Origin: Lichenicola sp965198655
GTDB lineage: Bacteria; Pseudomonadota; Alphaproteobacteria; Acetobacterales; Acetobacteraceae
Length of the DNA stretch: 64,000 bases
Reading direction: 5' to 3'
Assembly: GCA_965198655.1 (NCBI GenBank)
Contig: OZ240668.1
Span: 2,914,001-2,978,000 of the forward strand
Under the pieces are notes generated by a model, which ran no database searches, had not been told where the DNA came from, and saw only the letters and a list, made by a program, of their open reading frames with translations. This document shows, one piece after another, positions 10,633 to 18,843 of the stretch. Made by a program: the position numbers and the translations under genes. The stretch's first letter is position 1, and every line of letters starts with the position of its first letter.

Positions 10633-11430
10633 CTAGTCGGTGAAGTCGTTGTTGTAAACGTTCGACCTATCCATGGCCATCGTCATCGGGTTGTTGGCCG
10701 GATCGGTCTGCTGGTCCTGCGTCGGGTACAGATAGGCGCCGCCCGGCGCGCCGTTGCCCACCGTCTTGCCGTTGCCGTCCGTGATCGTGATCTTGGTCGG
10801 ATCATTGCCGGCGGTGATCTCGCTCACGTCGGGTGAGCTCTGGATCGTGCCGTTCGGATTGGTGGTGACGTTCTGCTCGTCGAGGTTCGACTGCGTCGGG
10901 ATGGAGCCGTCCGCGTTCAGCTTGATCAAACGCGCGGACGTGCCGTCGGCGCCGGCCGCATTCACGTCAAATGTGCCCGACTGTCCGTTCCGCAGGTCAA
11001 GCGTGCCGGCAAGCTGCCCCTGCGCGTTCTCCCAACCGAACGTCGCCGTCGAGCCCGTGTTGTTGTCGACCTGTTCGGTGACTCCAAGACCGTTGGCGTT
11101 GCCGCCATCGATGTTGACGGTGGTTCCGCTCTGCATGGCCACGTCACCCGTCGTGGAGGGAGGCAGCGATGGAGAGACCGAGGCTTGGACTGGGGAGGCA
11201 GTCGCAACGGACGGCGCCATTGCTTCTGACGAAGCGGAGGCTGACGAGGCGCTCACGCCGCAGCTTGCCTGCCCGCTCTCCAATACCTTGAGGAAGTCCT
11301 CGAGCACAGCCTCCAAGGCTTCAATCGTCGTTCTTCCGCCGGCACCACCAAACTCGGATGCCATGTCCTGGTGTGCCCCGGACTGAGCACGCTGGCCGGG
11401 GTAACCGGCGTCGATCGCGGCGATGCCCAT
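10633..11430 (-). CDS. Hypothetical Ser/Thr/Asn/Gly-rich protein
   Basis: I do not recognise this 265-residue protein. It has no evident signal peptide or membrane helix. Residues about 35-55 could form an amphipathic helix (IEALEAVLEDFLKVLESGQ). About 55-95 is a Ser/Ala/Pro-rich linker, and 95-265 is rich in Gly, Asn, Thr and Asp with beta-prone stretches such as TVNIDGGNANG and TITDGNGKTVGNG. That composition resembles secreted or surface proteins, including harpin-like effectors, but no family motif is visible. ATG 11430 has an AGGGAG site 7 bases upstream, supporting real translation. It converges on the AI-2E transporter gene; the next upstream gene, an S53 protease, is on the same strand. 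Confidence 0.7.
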   Translation of the reverse strand: MGIAAIDAGYPGQRAQSGAHQDMASEFGGAGGRTTIEALEAVLEDFLKVLESGQASCGVSASSASASSEAMAPSVATASPVQASVSPSLPPSTTGDVAMQSGTTVNIDGGNANGLGVTEQVDNNTGSTATFGWENAQGQLAGTLDLRNGQSGTFDVNAAGADGTSARLIKLNADGSIPTQSNLDEQNVTTNPNGTIQSSPDVSEITAGNDPTKITITDGNGKTVGNGAPGGAYLYPTQDQQTDPANNPMTMAMDRSNVYNNDFTD

Positions 11431-11911
11431 AGGTGCTCCCTTTGACTAGACGTACGTCGCAACATCCAAATCATTTCTGGCGCGTCGACAGAACTCGTCC
11501 ACCTCAGGCAGGTAAGGCACTTTGCTTGAGGCTGCAACCAAGTAACATTACCGTCATACCTGCTCGACCGTCTCAGGCTTGCGGACGCCTCAGGGCCCGT
11601 TTGGCAATGGGGTTATGCCGAACGAGAGTCCCATGCGGGAGCGCGGCACGATCGGCGTGTCCGTCCAGAACCGGAGCGGGGCGGCCTCCCGGCCATGAGC
11701 CCGGGCCAAGCGCAGACGGTGCGTCGGATCGCCGGCACAGCGCAGTCTCGAACGGGCTCTCAGGCACCGCCATTGGATCGAGGGGGCAGGCTGTGGAAAA
11801 GGCAGGTTCGTATGCCGGTTGGTCGTACCGGCGGCAACGCGATGACGGACACGAAACCGAGGAGGTGGACCCGCCGTGAAACGGGTCCACCTGGCCGTTG
11901 CGGCGGCTCTT
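11431..11911. other. 480-base intergenic region, no gene seen
   Basis: Short open frames exist on both strands but none has a convincing ribosome site or family resemblance. The right end holds a hairpin downstream of the S53 protease gene, annotated separately. The left end carries the leader of the unknown 10633-11430 gene. I see nothing else. Confidence 0.6.
11863..11892 (-). terminator. Hairpin downstream of S53 protease gene
   Basis: A perfect 11-base inverted repeat, AGGTGGACCCG at 11863-11873 and CGGGTCCACCT at 11882-11892, encloses an 8-base loop. It starts 20 bases past the protease stop codon, where a terminator is expected. The sequence beyond it on the minus strand has only a weak T-run, so it is a plausible rather than classical intrinsic terminator. 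Confidence 0.6.
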
Positions 11912-13591
11912 CTAGTGCGCGAGATCCTGGGTGAACTGGCTGACGATGAAGGTGCCAAGCCCGGTGGTCAGATCGTAGCCCGTCGTCGCCGTGTAGAGGC
12001 CGTTATTGCCGACAGTGATGTCGTGGTAGCCGCCTTCCGGATAGGCGCCGACCACGCCGGTGCCGTCATAAAGGCCGTACAGCCTGGTCGAGGCGAAGCC
12101 CAGCTTGGGGTTGATCGACACCGCGCGCGCCCACACACCGAGCGCCAGCGGCGAGGACAGGCTGGTGCCGCCGACGCCCTCGGGCGCGCCGTTGACGTAG
12201 ACGTCGGCGCCGGAGTTGGGGTCGGCGTCCATTGCCACGTCCGGCACGCCGCGGTCGCCGGTCGCGGCCAGCGCCGGCACCGCCGCCTGCTGCCAGAACG
12301 GGCTGGTCTCGAACTGCGACACGCCGCCGCCGCCGGTGTTCCAGGTGATCTCGGTGTTGTAGTTGCCGTCCGCGTTGGACAACAGCGTGGTGCCGCCGAC
12401 GCCCACCACGTACGGGCTCGCGGCCGGGTAGTTGACCAGGGGCGCGCCGAGCGGAACGCCGTTCACGCCGGCCGGACCGACCGGGCAGAACGAGCCGGTG
12501 TCGCCCGAGGAGGCGAAGAAGGTCTGGCCCTGCGACGCCGCCTCCAGGAAGATCATGTCGTCCACCACCATCGAGCCGTCGAGATACGGGAAGATCTCGC
12601 ACTCGCCGAGCGAGGCGCTGGCCGCTTTCGCCTTGTCGTCGGTGGCCCAGCGCGAGAACTCCAACGCCAGGTCAGAATCGGAGAGCGAGGTGGTGTCGTA
12701 GACGTAGAGTTGCTTCAGAGTGCCCGCCATGCCGGACGAGTACTGGGTATCCATGTCCCACTCGTCGGCGCCAGAGGTGTCGGTGCTGGCGACCCCGACC
12801 GGGACCACCGTCACCGGCACCTTGGTCAGGCCGAACGCGGCCTCCGCCGTGCGCAGGTCGGACAGCACGCCGGTCAGGTCGCCCTCGGCCATGATGGCGA
12901 TGCTGGCCTTGGATGCGGGCGCCACGGTGTCGGCGTTGTAGAGGTGCTGGAACTGCTTCGGCGTGAAGGAGACGAGGTATTGCGGCAGGGTCGGCAGGAC
13001 GAGCTGCGGCGTCATCTTGCCGACGCTGTTGAGCCCGAGCACGCCCGATACGATGCCGCCCAGGGCGGCGGGCACTTCGGCCGCGCCGGTGTTGACGAAC
13101 TTCGTGGCGCCGGCGACCGAGACCTGCTCCAGCGGCGCGTTGAACGCGGCGGACGCCATCTGCGCGGTGCCGTCGGCGCTGACCAGCAGGCCGTTCGGCT
13201 CCACGGAAATGTTGGTGAAGCCGAAGCCCTTCAGGTAGCTCACGACGGCCGACACCGCGGCCGCGGACGGGCCGTAGGACTGCGCGAACTGCGCCGGGGT
13301 CAGGTACTGGCCGTAGCTCGGGCTGGCAGGATCGCTGACCTGCTTCAGCAGCGCCAGCAGCGCCGCCTTGTTCTGGATCTGCAGCCCGACGCGGATGGTG
13401 AGGGGGTGGCTCGCCGGCAGCGAGCCGAGATCGGTGGCGCCGAGCAGGCTGGAGACCGGGAGGGCGGCGGTGGCGGTGGGCGCCCAGCCGGCGGCGGGCG
13501 CGGCCAGGGCGCCGGCACTGGCGGCGAGGCTGCCGGCGAGGGCGGTGCCGAAGGTCAGTCGACGAAGCTTGGTGGATAGTCGAGACGACAT
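11912..13591 (-). CDS. Secreted S53 family peptidase (sedolisin/kumamolisin type)
   Basis: Predicted exported serine-carboxyl protease of the kind active at acid pH. The 559 residues comprise a signal peptide (about 1-30, ending ALAAPA), an activation prodomain (about 40-190, with SPSYGQYLTPAQFAQSYGPS typical of pro-kumamolisin), and a catalytic domain. The S53 triad is present: Glu277 and Asp281 in EWDMD spaced E-x3-D, and Ser477 in GGTSLSSP; the oxyanion Asp lies in SSGDTG. ATG 13591 follows an AAGGA site; an upstream in-frame start lacks one. A Ca-binding-like Asp/Gly region near the C-terminus also fits the family. A hairpin lies 20 bases past the stop. Confidence 0.94.
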   Translation of the reverse strand: MSSRLSTKLRRLTFGTALAGSLAASAGALAAPAAGWAPTATAALPVSSLLGATDLGSLPASHPLTIRVGLQIQNKAALLALLKQVSDPASPSYGQYLTPAQFAQSYGPSAAAVSAVVSYLKGFGFTNISVEPNGLLVSADGTAQMASAAFNAPLEQVSVAGATKFVNTGAAEVPAALGGIVSGVLGLNSVGKMTPQLVLPTLPQYLVSFTPKQFQHLYNADTVAPASKASIAIMAEGDLTGVLSDLRTAEAAFGLTKVPVTVVPVGVASTDTSGADEWDMDTQYSSGMAGTLKQLYVYDTTSLSDSDLALEFSRWATDDKAKAASASLGECEIFPYLDGSMVVDDMIFLEAASQGQTFFASSGDTGSFCPVGPAGVNGVPLGAPLVNYPAASPYVVGVGGTTLLSNADGNYNTEITWNTGGGGVSQFETSPFWQQAAVPALAATGDRGVPDVAMDADPNSGADVYVNGAPEGVGGTSLSSPLALGVWARAVSINPKLGFASTRLYGLYDGTGVVGAYPEGGYHDITVGNNGLYTATTGYDLTTGLGTFIVSQFTQDLAH

Positions 13592-14350
13592 GCAGGACGT
13601 TCCTTTTGAACGATGGACGCGGTGGGAGCACCACAAGCGTTACGGCATTTTTAACGGAGCGGATGCAGTTCGATACAGTTTTTTTGGTCGGCGACGGGGA
13701 ACTTTGGTCGCGATCGTCGACGGTGTCGGGGGGTGTTTTCGAGAGCGGGAGATGGCGGGTCGCACGCGGCATCCTGCCGGAGTCGAACACCGGGACGGGT
13801 TCAGGCGGCCGGGATCTGCGGCGGGTCGAGCGGTGCTGGCAGCGTGGCGGGGGTCGGCGTCGCGTCCGGCGGCGTGTTCGCAGCACCTGGGCGGACGATC
13901 GGGGGCACCGGCGGCTCGTCGGTCGGCGCGCGTCCCGCGGCGTCACGAGGGCGATCGGCATCGTGGTCGGCACGGATGACGGCCGAGCCGCGGCCGACGA
14001 TCGCGCTCGACGTCGGGAGGGCGCCGGCGGACCCGTCGGTGCGCTTCCTCGGCAGCGTGATCGCGACGCCGTCGGCGAAGGCGGGCCGGAGCATCGTTTG
14101 GTCGGACCGGCTCGGTCGAGCGGGACTCGCTGCGGCTCGCACCTGCGTGGCAGGCGTGGGGGCTGTCCGATGCGGAGCGTCGGAGCGGATCCCGATCAGG
14201 CGGGATCACCTGATCGGTTGAAGATGCCAGTCCAAAACAACACGTGGCGTCCTGCCCCTGAGGTGCATTTGAACGTCAGGGACAAGCAGGCCACGGAGAA
14301 CAAGAAGCGAGTGTCCCGGAGATTCCCTTGATTGCATCCGGATCGGGACG
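13592..14350. other. 760-base region without a confident gene
   Basis: Overlapping open frames occur on both strands. The best candidate is a minus-strand frame, 13801-14142 (113 codons), whose C-terminal half is Pro/Ala-rich, but it has no recognisable domain or ribosome site, so I do not call it a gene. At 13640-13690 a locally AT-rich stretch with a run of T probably contains the promoter of the S53 protease. A hairpin at 14192-14217 is annotated separately. Confidence 0.5.
14192..14217. terminator. Inverted repeat, possible terminator
   Basis: CCGATCAGG (14192-14200) pairs perfectly with CCTGATCGG (14209-14217) across an 8-base loop. It lies 134 bases beyond the stop of the minus-strand LTxxQ gene, rather far for a dedicated terminator, and there is no strong T-run on either strand. 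Confidence 0.35.
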
Positions 14351-14845
14351 CTAGTCGGCGGGCTGCGGCTGCGCGGCGTCGCCACTCATCAGCGCATGCT
14401 CCTGGTTGTGCAGCGCCTCCATCTGGGCGTGGGTGCTCGACGCGGTCGCGAGCTGGGCCGGGGTCAGCATGTTGCGGATCGCCAGCTCGTTGGACACGCG
14501 CTGCGCCTCGACCTGCTGCATCAGCGACGTCTCCTGCTGCACCAGCGGCTGCAGGCTCGCCTCGCTCACGGTGCCGTTGGACAGGATCGCGCTGTCGATC
14601 TGCTGATGCACCGCGCGGAGCTGGGCATACAGGCTGTTGCTGCCGTGCTCGGACTGCATCAGGGCGTGCAGCTTGGTCTTCTGGTCGTCGGTCAGGGTGA
14701 CGCCTTCCAGCAACGGGCTGCCGTGGTGCCAGCCGCCAGTCCCGCCGCCGTGCTGGGCCATCGCCGGGGCCAGGCCCGCTCCCACCGTGCCAACCGTGGT
14801 CGCGGCGAACGTGGCCAGGGTGAACAACAACTTCCTGCTGAGCAT
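14351..14845 (-). CDS. Periplasmic LTxxQ-motif protein (Spy/CpxP-like)
   Basis: Small exported helical protein of 164 residues. It has a signal peptide (about 1-30, ending APAMAQ), a Gly/His-rich linker, and two copies of the family motif: LTDDQKTKLHAL and LTPAQLATA. Spy and CpxP relatives act as periplasmic chaperones or stress-signalling modulators; the exact role here is inferred. ATG 14845 follows GGAAGATCC. The gene is divergent from pcp, with 126 bases between starts that include a short tandem GGAACC repeat near 14870-14890. Confidence 0.85.
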   Translation of the reverse strand: MLSRKLLFTLATFAATTVGTVGAGLAPAMAQHGGGTGGWHHGSPLLEGVTLTDDQKTKLHALMQSEHGSNSLYAQLRAVHQQIDSAILSNGTVSEASLQPLVQQETSLMQQVEAQRVSNELAIRNMLTPAQLATASSTHAQMEALHNQEHALMSGDAAQPQPAD

Positions 14846-14971
14846 CGGATCTTCCTCGAATGGCGTCACGGAACCGGAACCGGAACCGGGATCGACAAGA
14901 AGATGCGCACGCGCTGTAACAGCCAAGCCGGCGTTTCGGCGACGGAATGTAACGATTGGGGAGGAAGACCG

Positions 14972-15619
14972 ATGCCGACCCGAATCCTGGTGTCCGGCTT
15001 CGAGCCGTTCGGCGGCGAGGCGGTCAATCCGTCGCAGGATGCGGTCGAGGCGCTCGGCCGTATGGCGCTGCCCGGCATCGCGCTGCGCACGATCGTGCTG
15101 CCGACCCGGTTCGAGGCGTCGCTGGCCCGGCTCGACGACGCGCTGGCCGAGTGGCCGGCGGACGTGGTGCTGGCGGTGGGGCTCGCCGGCGGCCGCTCCG
15201 GGCTCACGATGGAGCGGGTGGCGATCAACCTCGACGACGCGCGTATCCCCGACAACGGCGGCGCGCAGCCGGTGGACCGGCCGGTGGTCGAGGGCGCGCC
15301 GGCGGCGTACTTCGCCAACGTGCCGGTCAAGGCGATGGTCGCGGCGATCCGGGCGGCCGGGCTGGACGCGTCGGTGTCGCACAGCGCCGGCACCTTCGTG
15401 TGCAACCACGTGTTCTTCGGCCTGCGCCACCGCGCCGAGACCACCCATCGGGGCCTGCGCTGCGGCTTCGTCCACGTCCCCTGGTCGCCGGAGCAGGCGG
15501 CGCGGCATGGCGGGCCGGGCTTGGACACGGAGGCGGTGGTGCGCGGCCTGGCCGCGGCGTTGGCGGCGCTGGCCGCCGACGCGCCCGAGCCGGCGGTCCC
15601 GGAAGGCGCGCTGTCCTGA
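14972..15619 (+). CDS. pcp: Pyrrolidone-carboxylate peptidase
   Basis: Cytoplasmic cysteine peptidase (family C15) that removes N-terminal pyroglutamate from peptides. The 215-residue length is normal. It begins with the family signature LVSGFEPFGGEAVNPS. The catalytic triad is Glu81 (GLTMERVAIN), Cys144 (SAGTFVCNHVFFG) and His168 (GFVHVPWSPEQ). The ATG at 14972 follows a GAGGAAG ribosome site. A methyltransferase gene begins almost immediately after, so the two are probably co-transcribed. Confidence 0.96.
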   Translation: MPTRILVSGFEPFGGEAVNPSQDAVEALGRMALPGIALRTIVLPTRFEASLARLDDALAEWPADVVLAVGLAGGRSGLTMERVAINLDDARIPDNGGAQPVDRPVVEGAPAAYFANVPVKAMVAAIRAAGLDASVSHSAGTFVCNHVFFGLRHRAETTHRGLRCGFVHVPWSPEQAARHGGPGLDTEAVVRGLAAALAALAADAPEPAVPEGALS

Positions 15620-15624
15620 CCCCG

Positions 15625-16281
15625 GTGCAGCCGGAGGCGGCCGGGCTGGCAGAGTTCGTCGTCGCCCACACGACGATCGGTACGGCGCCGCTGGTGCCCG
15701 AGATCGCGCTGCACCTGGCGAGCGAGATCACGCCGATCTGGCAGGCCTCCGAGGCGTGGCTGCAGCGCAGCGGCGTCGAGCCGCCGTTCTGGGCGTTCGC
15801 CTGGCCGGGCGGACAAGCGCTGGCGCGGCACGTGCTGGACCATCCCGGGCTGGTCCGGGGACGTCGGGTGCTGGACTTCGCCGCCGGCGGCGGCATCGCC
15901 GCGATCGCCTGCGCGCGGGCTGGTGCGGCACGCGTCGAGGCGGCCGAGATCGACCCGGTGGCCGCCGCGGCGATCAGCTTGAACGCCGTACGCAACGCGG
16001 TCGCCGTCACCGTGCTGGCGGAGGACCTGGTCGGCAGCGACCGGGACGTCGACCTGATCCTGTGCGGCGACGTCTGCTACGAGGGGCCGATGACGCGCCA
16101 CATCCTGCCCTGGCTGCGCCGCCGGGCCGAAACGGCGGAGGTGTGGATCGCCGACCCGGGACGGGCCTACCTGCCGAAGCACGGGCTCCTGCCGATCGGC
16201 CGCTACGACGTGCCGACCACCCTGGAGCTGGAGGACCGCACGCTGCGGCCGACGGTGCTGTACCGCCTGCTGCCGGATTGA
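15625..16281 (+). CDS. Class I SAM-dependent methyltransferase (ETFB-lysine/nicotinamide type)
   Basis: About 218 residues of a Rossmann methyltransferase. The SAM-binding motif I reads VLDFAAGGGIAAIACARAG, followed by the acidic AAEIDP and a catalytic-site-like LILCGDVCYEGPM. The region PFWAFAWPGGQALARHVLD before motif I is typical of the bacterial electron-transfer-flavoprotein beta lysine methyltransferase and nicotinamide N-methyltransferase-like group; the substrate is not provable here. No ATG is available; GTG 15625 lies 5 bases past the pcp stop and the CTG at 15616 is an alternative. This arrangement suggests coupling to pcp. Confidence 0.8.
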   Translation: MQPEAAGLAEFVVAHTTIGTAPLVPEIALHLASEITPIWQASEAWLQRSGVEPPFWAFAWPGGQALARHVLDHPGLVRGRRVLDFAAGGGIAAIACARAGAARVEAAEIDPVAAAAISLNAVRNAVAVTVLAEDLVGSDRDVDLILCGDVCYEGPMTRHILPWLRRRAETAEVWIADPGRAYLPKHGLLPIGRYDVPTTLELEDRTLRPTVLYRLLPD

Positions 16282-16408
16282 TGCGGAATTGGGCGCGCGT
16301 TGCAGCCCAACCGCCGCCGGGGCGTTGGTCGGCCAAGATTAAGCCGTGTTTGCGTGCGAGACCATCGTTCGGACCGGGCGTTCCGCCCATCTTCCCAGAG
16401 GAGTTGTC

Positions 16409-16681
16409 ATGCTGAAGAAGTCGATCGCCGTGCCGATGGCCCTGGCGTTGTCGCTTGGTGCCGCTCTGCCCGTGGCACCCGCCTCCGCCGAGCCGGGCGG
16501 CTGCCTGAAATACGGCGCGGCCGGCGCCGTCGGCGGCCACCTCGCGCATCACGGCGTGCTGGGTGCCGCCGGCGGATGCGCGACCGGCATGTACGTGCGC
16601 CACCGCTACCGCAAGCAGCAACGCGCCGCCACAGCCGCCGCGGCACATGGCGACGCGCCGGTTGATGCCACCCCGCGTTAG
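16409..16681 (+). CDS. Small exported Gly/Ala-rich protein
   Basis: 90 residues with a clear signal peptide (MLKKSIAVPMALALSLGAAL, cleavage near ASA). The mature part has glycine-zipper-like spacing (GAAGAVGGHLAHHGVLGAAGG) followed by a basic patch and an Ala-rich tail. Two cysteines flank the Gly-rich segment. ATG 16409 follows an AGAGGAG ribosome site 6 bases upstream. It resembles small glycine-zipper envelope proteins found in acetic-acid bacteria, but I assign no function. A dispersed repeat follows it. Confidence 0.75.
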   Translation: MLKKSIAVPMALALSLGAALPVAPASAEPGGCLKYGAAGAVGGHLAHHGVLGAAGGCATGMYVRHRYRKQQRAATAAAAHGDAPVDATPR

Positions 16682-16740
16682 ACCGTGACCGATCGGATGA
16701 CTGCACCTGATCCGGTTTGAGAACTCGTGGTGGGCCAGGA

Positions 16741-16859
16741 AGCAAGGCCAGGGCCCTGCCCTGGACCCGCTGGGGCCGGAGGCCCCAGACCCCTATGACT
16801 TAAGAATTGGGTTTGAAGGGCTTCGCCCTTCATGGGGTCCAGGGGCAAGGTCCCTGGCC
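16741..16859. repeat. Dispersed palindromic repeat, copy B (both modules)
   Basis: Module Y (about 16741-16793) contains CCAGGGCCCTGCCCTGG-like and TGGGGCCGGAGGCCCCA hairpins. After about 14 AT-richer bases comes module X (16808-16859), with GAAGGGCTTCGCCCTTC and a longer CCAGGGGCAAGG-containing hairpin. Both modules recur at copies C and D. It sits between two convergent genes. Confidence 0.92.
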
Positions 16860-16915
16860 TTCACTGTCTACCAGAGTTCTTCGAACAGACTGTCCGCATT
16901 CCGAGTTCGAAACGG

Positions 16916-18091
16916 TCAGTCCGTGTCGCCGATACGAGACAAGCTACCGGTTACGTTCGGCAGGGTGACATCGCCGCTGCCGTGATGCGACAGGCTGCCG
17001 CCACCGATGGTCGCTCGCACCACGAGGTCGCCCGACCCATCGCGCTCGCCGGTGAGCGTGCCAATCCGGCCGCCGAGTACGGAGATGTCGCCCGACCCGG
17101 TGCCCATCACACGCATTGTGTCGGCATCGACCGCACCGATACGGATGTCGCCGCTGCCGGTGGTTTCGGCCTCGACCGGCCCCTGGATCCGGTTCGCGGA
17201 AAAGTCGCCGGAGCCGTTCAGCACCAGGTGGGCCCGTCCGATCGCCGCGCGTCCCATCGACAGGTCGCCGGCGCCGGTGAGAAGGGCCGACAAGTTCGGC
17301 ACCCCGCCCCCGCCGATACGCAGGTCGCCGCTGCCGCTCACCTGGGCTTCGACCGGACCCGACACCTCGCCCACCGTCACGTTGCCGTCGCCCTCCTGCC
17401 GGATCGTCAGTGGCCCGGTGCCTTCGAGCACCACCGACCCGTCGCCGTTGCCCTCGATCGTCACCGGGCCGGTGAACCGTCCGCCGTGGAGGTCGCCCGA
17501 GTCGGGCTGCCTGATCCGGATCGGCATGGAGGGCCGCAGGCGCAGCACGAAGTCGGCCGGCTGCTCCGAGCAGTCGGCTCGGACGTCGCCGCCCTCGACC
17601 GACAGCGCGCGCAGCGCCGTGTCCTGGCCACGGCCTGCGGACACGGTGACCTGGTCGCCGAGCCCGGCGGGCAGGAGCGTCACCGAGGCGGCGCAGGACA
17701 GGGCGACCACCAGGCTGCCGGTCTGGAAGCTGCGCGTCGGCCCATCCGCGTCCGGCTGCGGTGGGGTCGTCGACAAGCCGAAATGGAACTGGCCGAGGCC
17801 GGGAACGGCGATGACGCCCGGGATGCTCTGCATCGGCGGGACGGGTGGAATTGGTGGGACGGGCGGAATGGGCGGCGGCTGGTCGATCACCACGACATGG
17901 TGGGGGTCAATCACCATGACGCGGTGATGGCGCTGGCCGTCGTGCGCCTGTTGATTGTCGGCACCTTGCCGCGACAGCATCCAGCCGACGAGGACGATGC
18001 CGCCGAGCAGCCAGGCCGCCCGCCTGCGGCGCACGCGTATGTCGCCGGCGCGGGCGAGGTCGTGGATCGGGAACACAGACACGTCAGTCAC
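16916..18091 (-). CDS. Membrane-anchored head-GIN/DUF2807-like protein of the psp operon
   Basis: 391 residues. A short N-terminal cytosolic part precedes one membrane helix (AAWLLGGIVLVGWML, about 20-36), then a His- and Pro-rich linker (PPIPPVPPIPPVPP), then a beta-rich domain. The C-terminal half is a run of repeats centred on GSGDLRI, GAGDLSM, GSGDFSA, GSGDIRI, GSGDISV and GSGDLVV, the pattern of DUF2807 adhesin-like beta helices. The GTG start at 18091 overlaps the pspC stop as GTGA, and nothing suitable lies upstream, so translation is probably coupled. Related toastrack-type domains are known from other PspC-linked loci; a role in envelope-stress sensing is inference. Confidence 0.85.
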   Translation of the reverse strand: MTDVSVFPIHDLARAGDIRVRRRRAAWLLGGIVLVGWMLSRQGADNQQAHDGQRHHRVMVIDPHHVVVIDQPPPIPPVPPIPPVPPMQSIPGVIAVPGLGQFHFGLSTTPPQPDADGPTRSFQTGSLVVALSCAASVTLLPAGLGDQVTVSAGRGQDTALRALSVEGGDVRADCSEQPADFVLRLRPSMPIRIRQPDSGDLHGGRFTGPVTIEGNGDGSVVLEGTGPLTIRQEGDGNVTVGEVSGPVEAQVSGSGDLRIGGGGVPNLSALLTGAGDLSMGRAAIGRAHLVLNGSGDFSANRIQGPVEAETTGSGDIRIGAVDADTMRVMGTGSGDISVLGGRIGTLTGERDGSGDLVVRATIGGGSLSHHGSGDVTLPNVTGSLSRIGDTD

Positions 18092-18534
18092 TCGCCCATG
18101 CGGCGGAAGCCGCGATGCAGCTCGAAGTCGGGGGCGGTGACGAACGCCTCGATCCGGCTCAGCCGCGGCTCCAGGGTTTCCAGGCGGTGGCGCAGCAGCG
18201 CCCAGCCCTCGCGTACCGGCGGCGGCCGGTCCGGGATCGGCGCGGCGCGGCCGCCGCTGCGACGGCCCTCGCCCTGCCCGGCCATGAACCTGTCCGACGC
18301 GGTCCTGCCGGTGCGGCCGACGCGATGGTGCGGCTCCCGGCGTCGCAGCAGCAGCGCCAGGGCGAGATAGGCCAACCCGGTTGGCAGGACCAGGAACAGC
18401 AGGGCCACGATCCGCACCAGCGGCAGCGGCAGGTCGAGGTCCTCGGCCAGGCCGGCGCACACGCCGGCGGCCATGGCGCCCTCGTCCTGGCGCCACACGC
18501 GCGGCGGCAGGTCGCGGGAGAACGGGTCGTTCAT
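18088..18534 (-). CDS. pspC: PspC-domain envelope stress protein
   Basis: 148 residues. The PspC domain occupies about residues 10-70 (RVWRQDEGAMAAGVCAGLAEDLDL, then a hydrophobic double segment LVRIVALLFLVLPTGLAYLALALLL). A basic linker and a C-terminal helix follow. In E. coli PspB and PspC sit in the inner membrane and relieve PspA inhibition of PspF; the same logic is expected here. GGAGG lies within the pspB stop region, 10 bases before the ATG. It overlaps the next gene by 4 bases. Confidence 0.9.
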   Translation of the reverse strand: MNDPFSRDLPPRVWRQDEGAMAAGVCAGLAEDLDLPLPLVRIVALLFLVLPTGLAYLALALLLRRREPHHRVGRTGRTASDRFMAGQGEGRRSGGRAAPIPDRPPPVREGWALLRHRLETLEPRLSRIEAFVTAPDFELHRGFRRMGE

Positions 18535-18548
18535 GGGACCGTGTCCTC

Positions 18549-18830
18549 CTAGTGCGGCATGCGGCTGCGCCAGCCGGCCAGCTCGGTGTCGAGGATCCGC
18601 TCCAGGTTCTCGACCCGCTGCTCCATGCGGCGGGCCAGCTCGTTCATGTCGGCGAGCGCCCGCTGCTCCTCGGGCGCGAGGCCGGGTGCGGCGAGCTCGC
18701 GCAGGCGGCGGTCGTGACGGAGCTTCAGGAACCAGGCGGCGAAGGCGAACGGGGCGATCACCGCGATCATCCCGGTCAGGTCCGACAGCACGTGGCTGCC
18801 GCTCAGGATGGCAAGCGTGGCGGGATCCAC
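18549..18830 (-). CDS. pspB: PspB-like envelope stress membrane protein
   Basis: 93 residues: an N-terminal membrane helix (about 18-36, MIAVIAPFAFAAWFLKL) followed by a charged coiled coil (EEQRALADMNELARRMEQRV). This matches PspB architecture, slightly longer than the roughly 75-residue enterobacterial form. It starts 13 bases after pspA and ends 14 bases before pspC. It probably pairs with PspC as the membrane sensor. Confidence 0.85.
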   Translation of the reverse strand: MDPATLAILSGSHVLSDLTGMIAVIAPFAFAAWFLKLRHDRRLRELAAPGLAPEEQRALADMNELARRMEQRVENLERILDTELAGWRSRMPH

Positions 18831-18843
18831 GGCGGTCGCTCCT

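Noticed and set aside
11573..11958. Small minus-strand frames between the unknown gene and the S53 protease
   Set aside because: Arg/Pro-rich with no ribosome site; overlap the terminator hairpin of the protease gene.
13801..14142. Possible 113-residue minus-strand gene
   Set aside because: No ribosome site, Pro-rich tail and overlapping open frames on both strands; kept only as an intergenic note.
14870..14892. GGAACC tandem repeat as a regulatory element
   Set aside because: Only about three units in the divergent pcp/LTxxQ gap, with no recognisable binding-site pattern; could be chance slippage.
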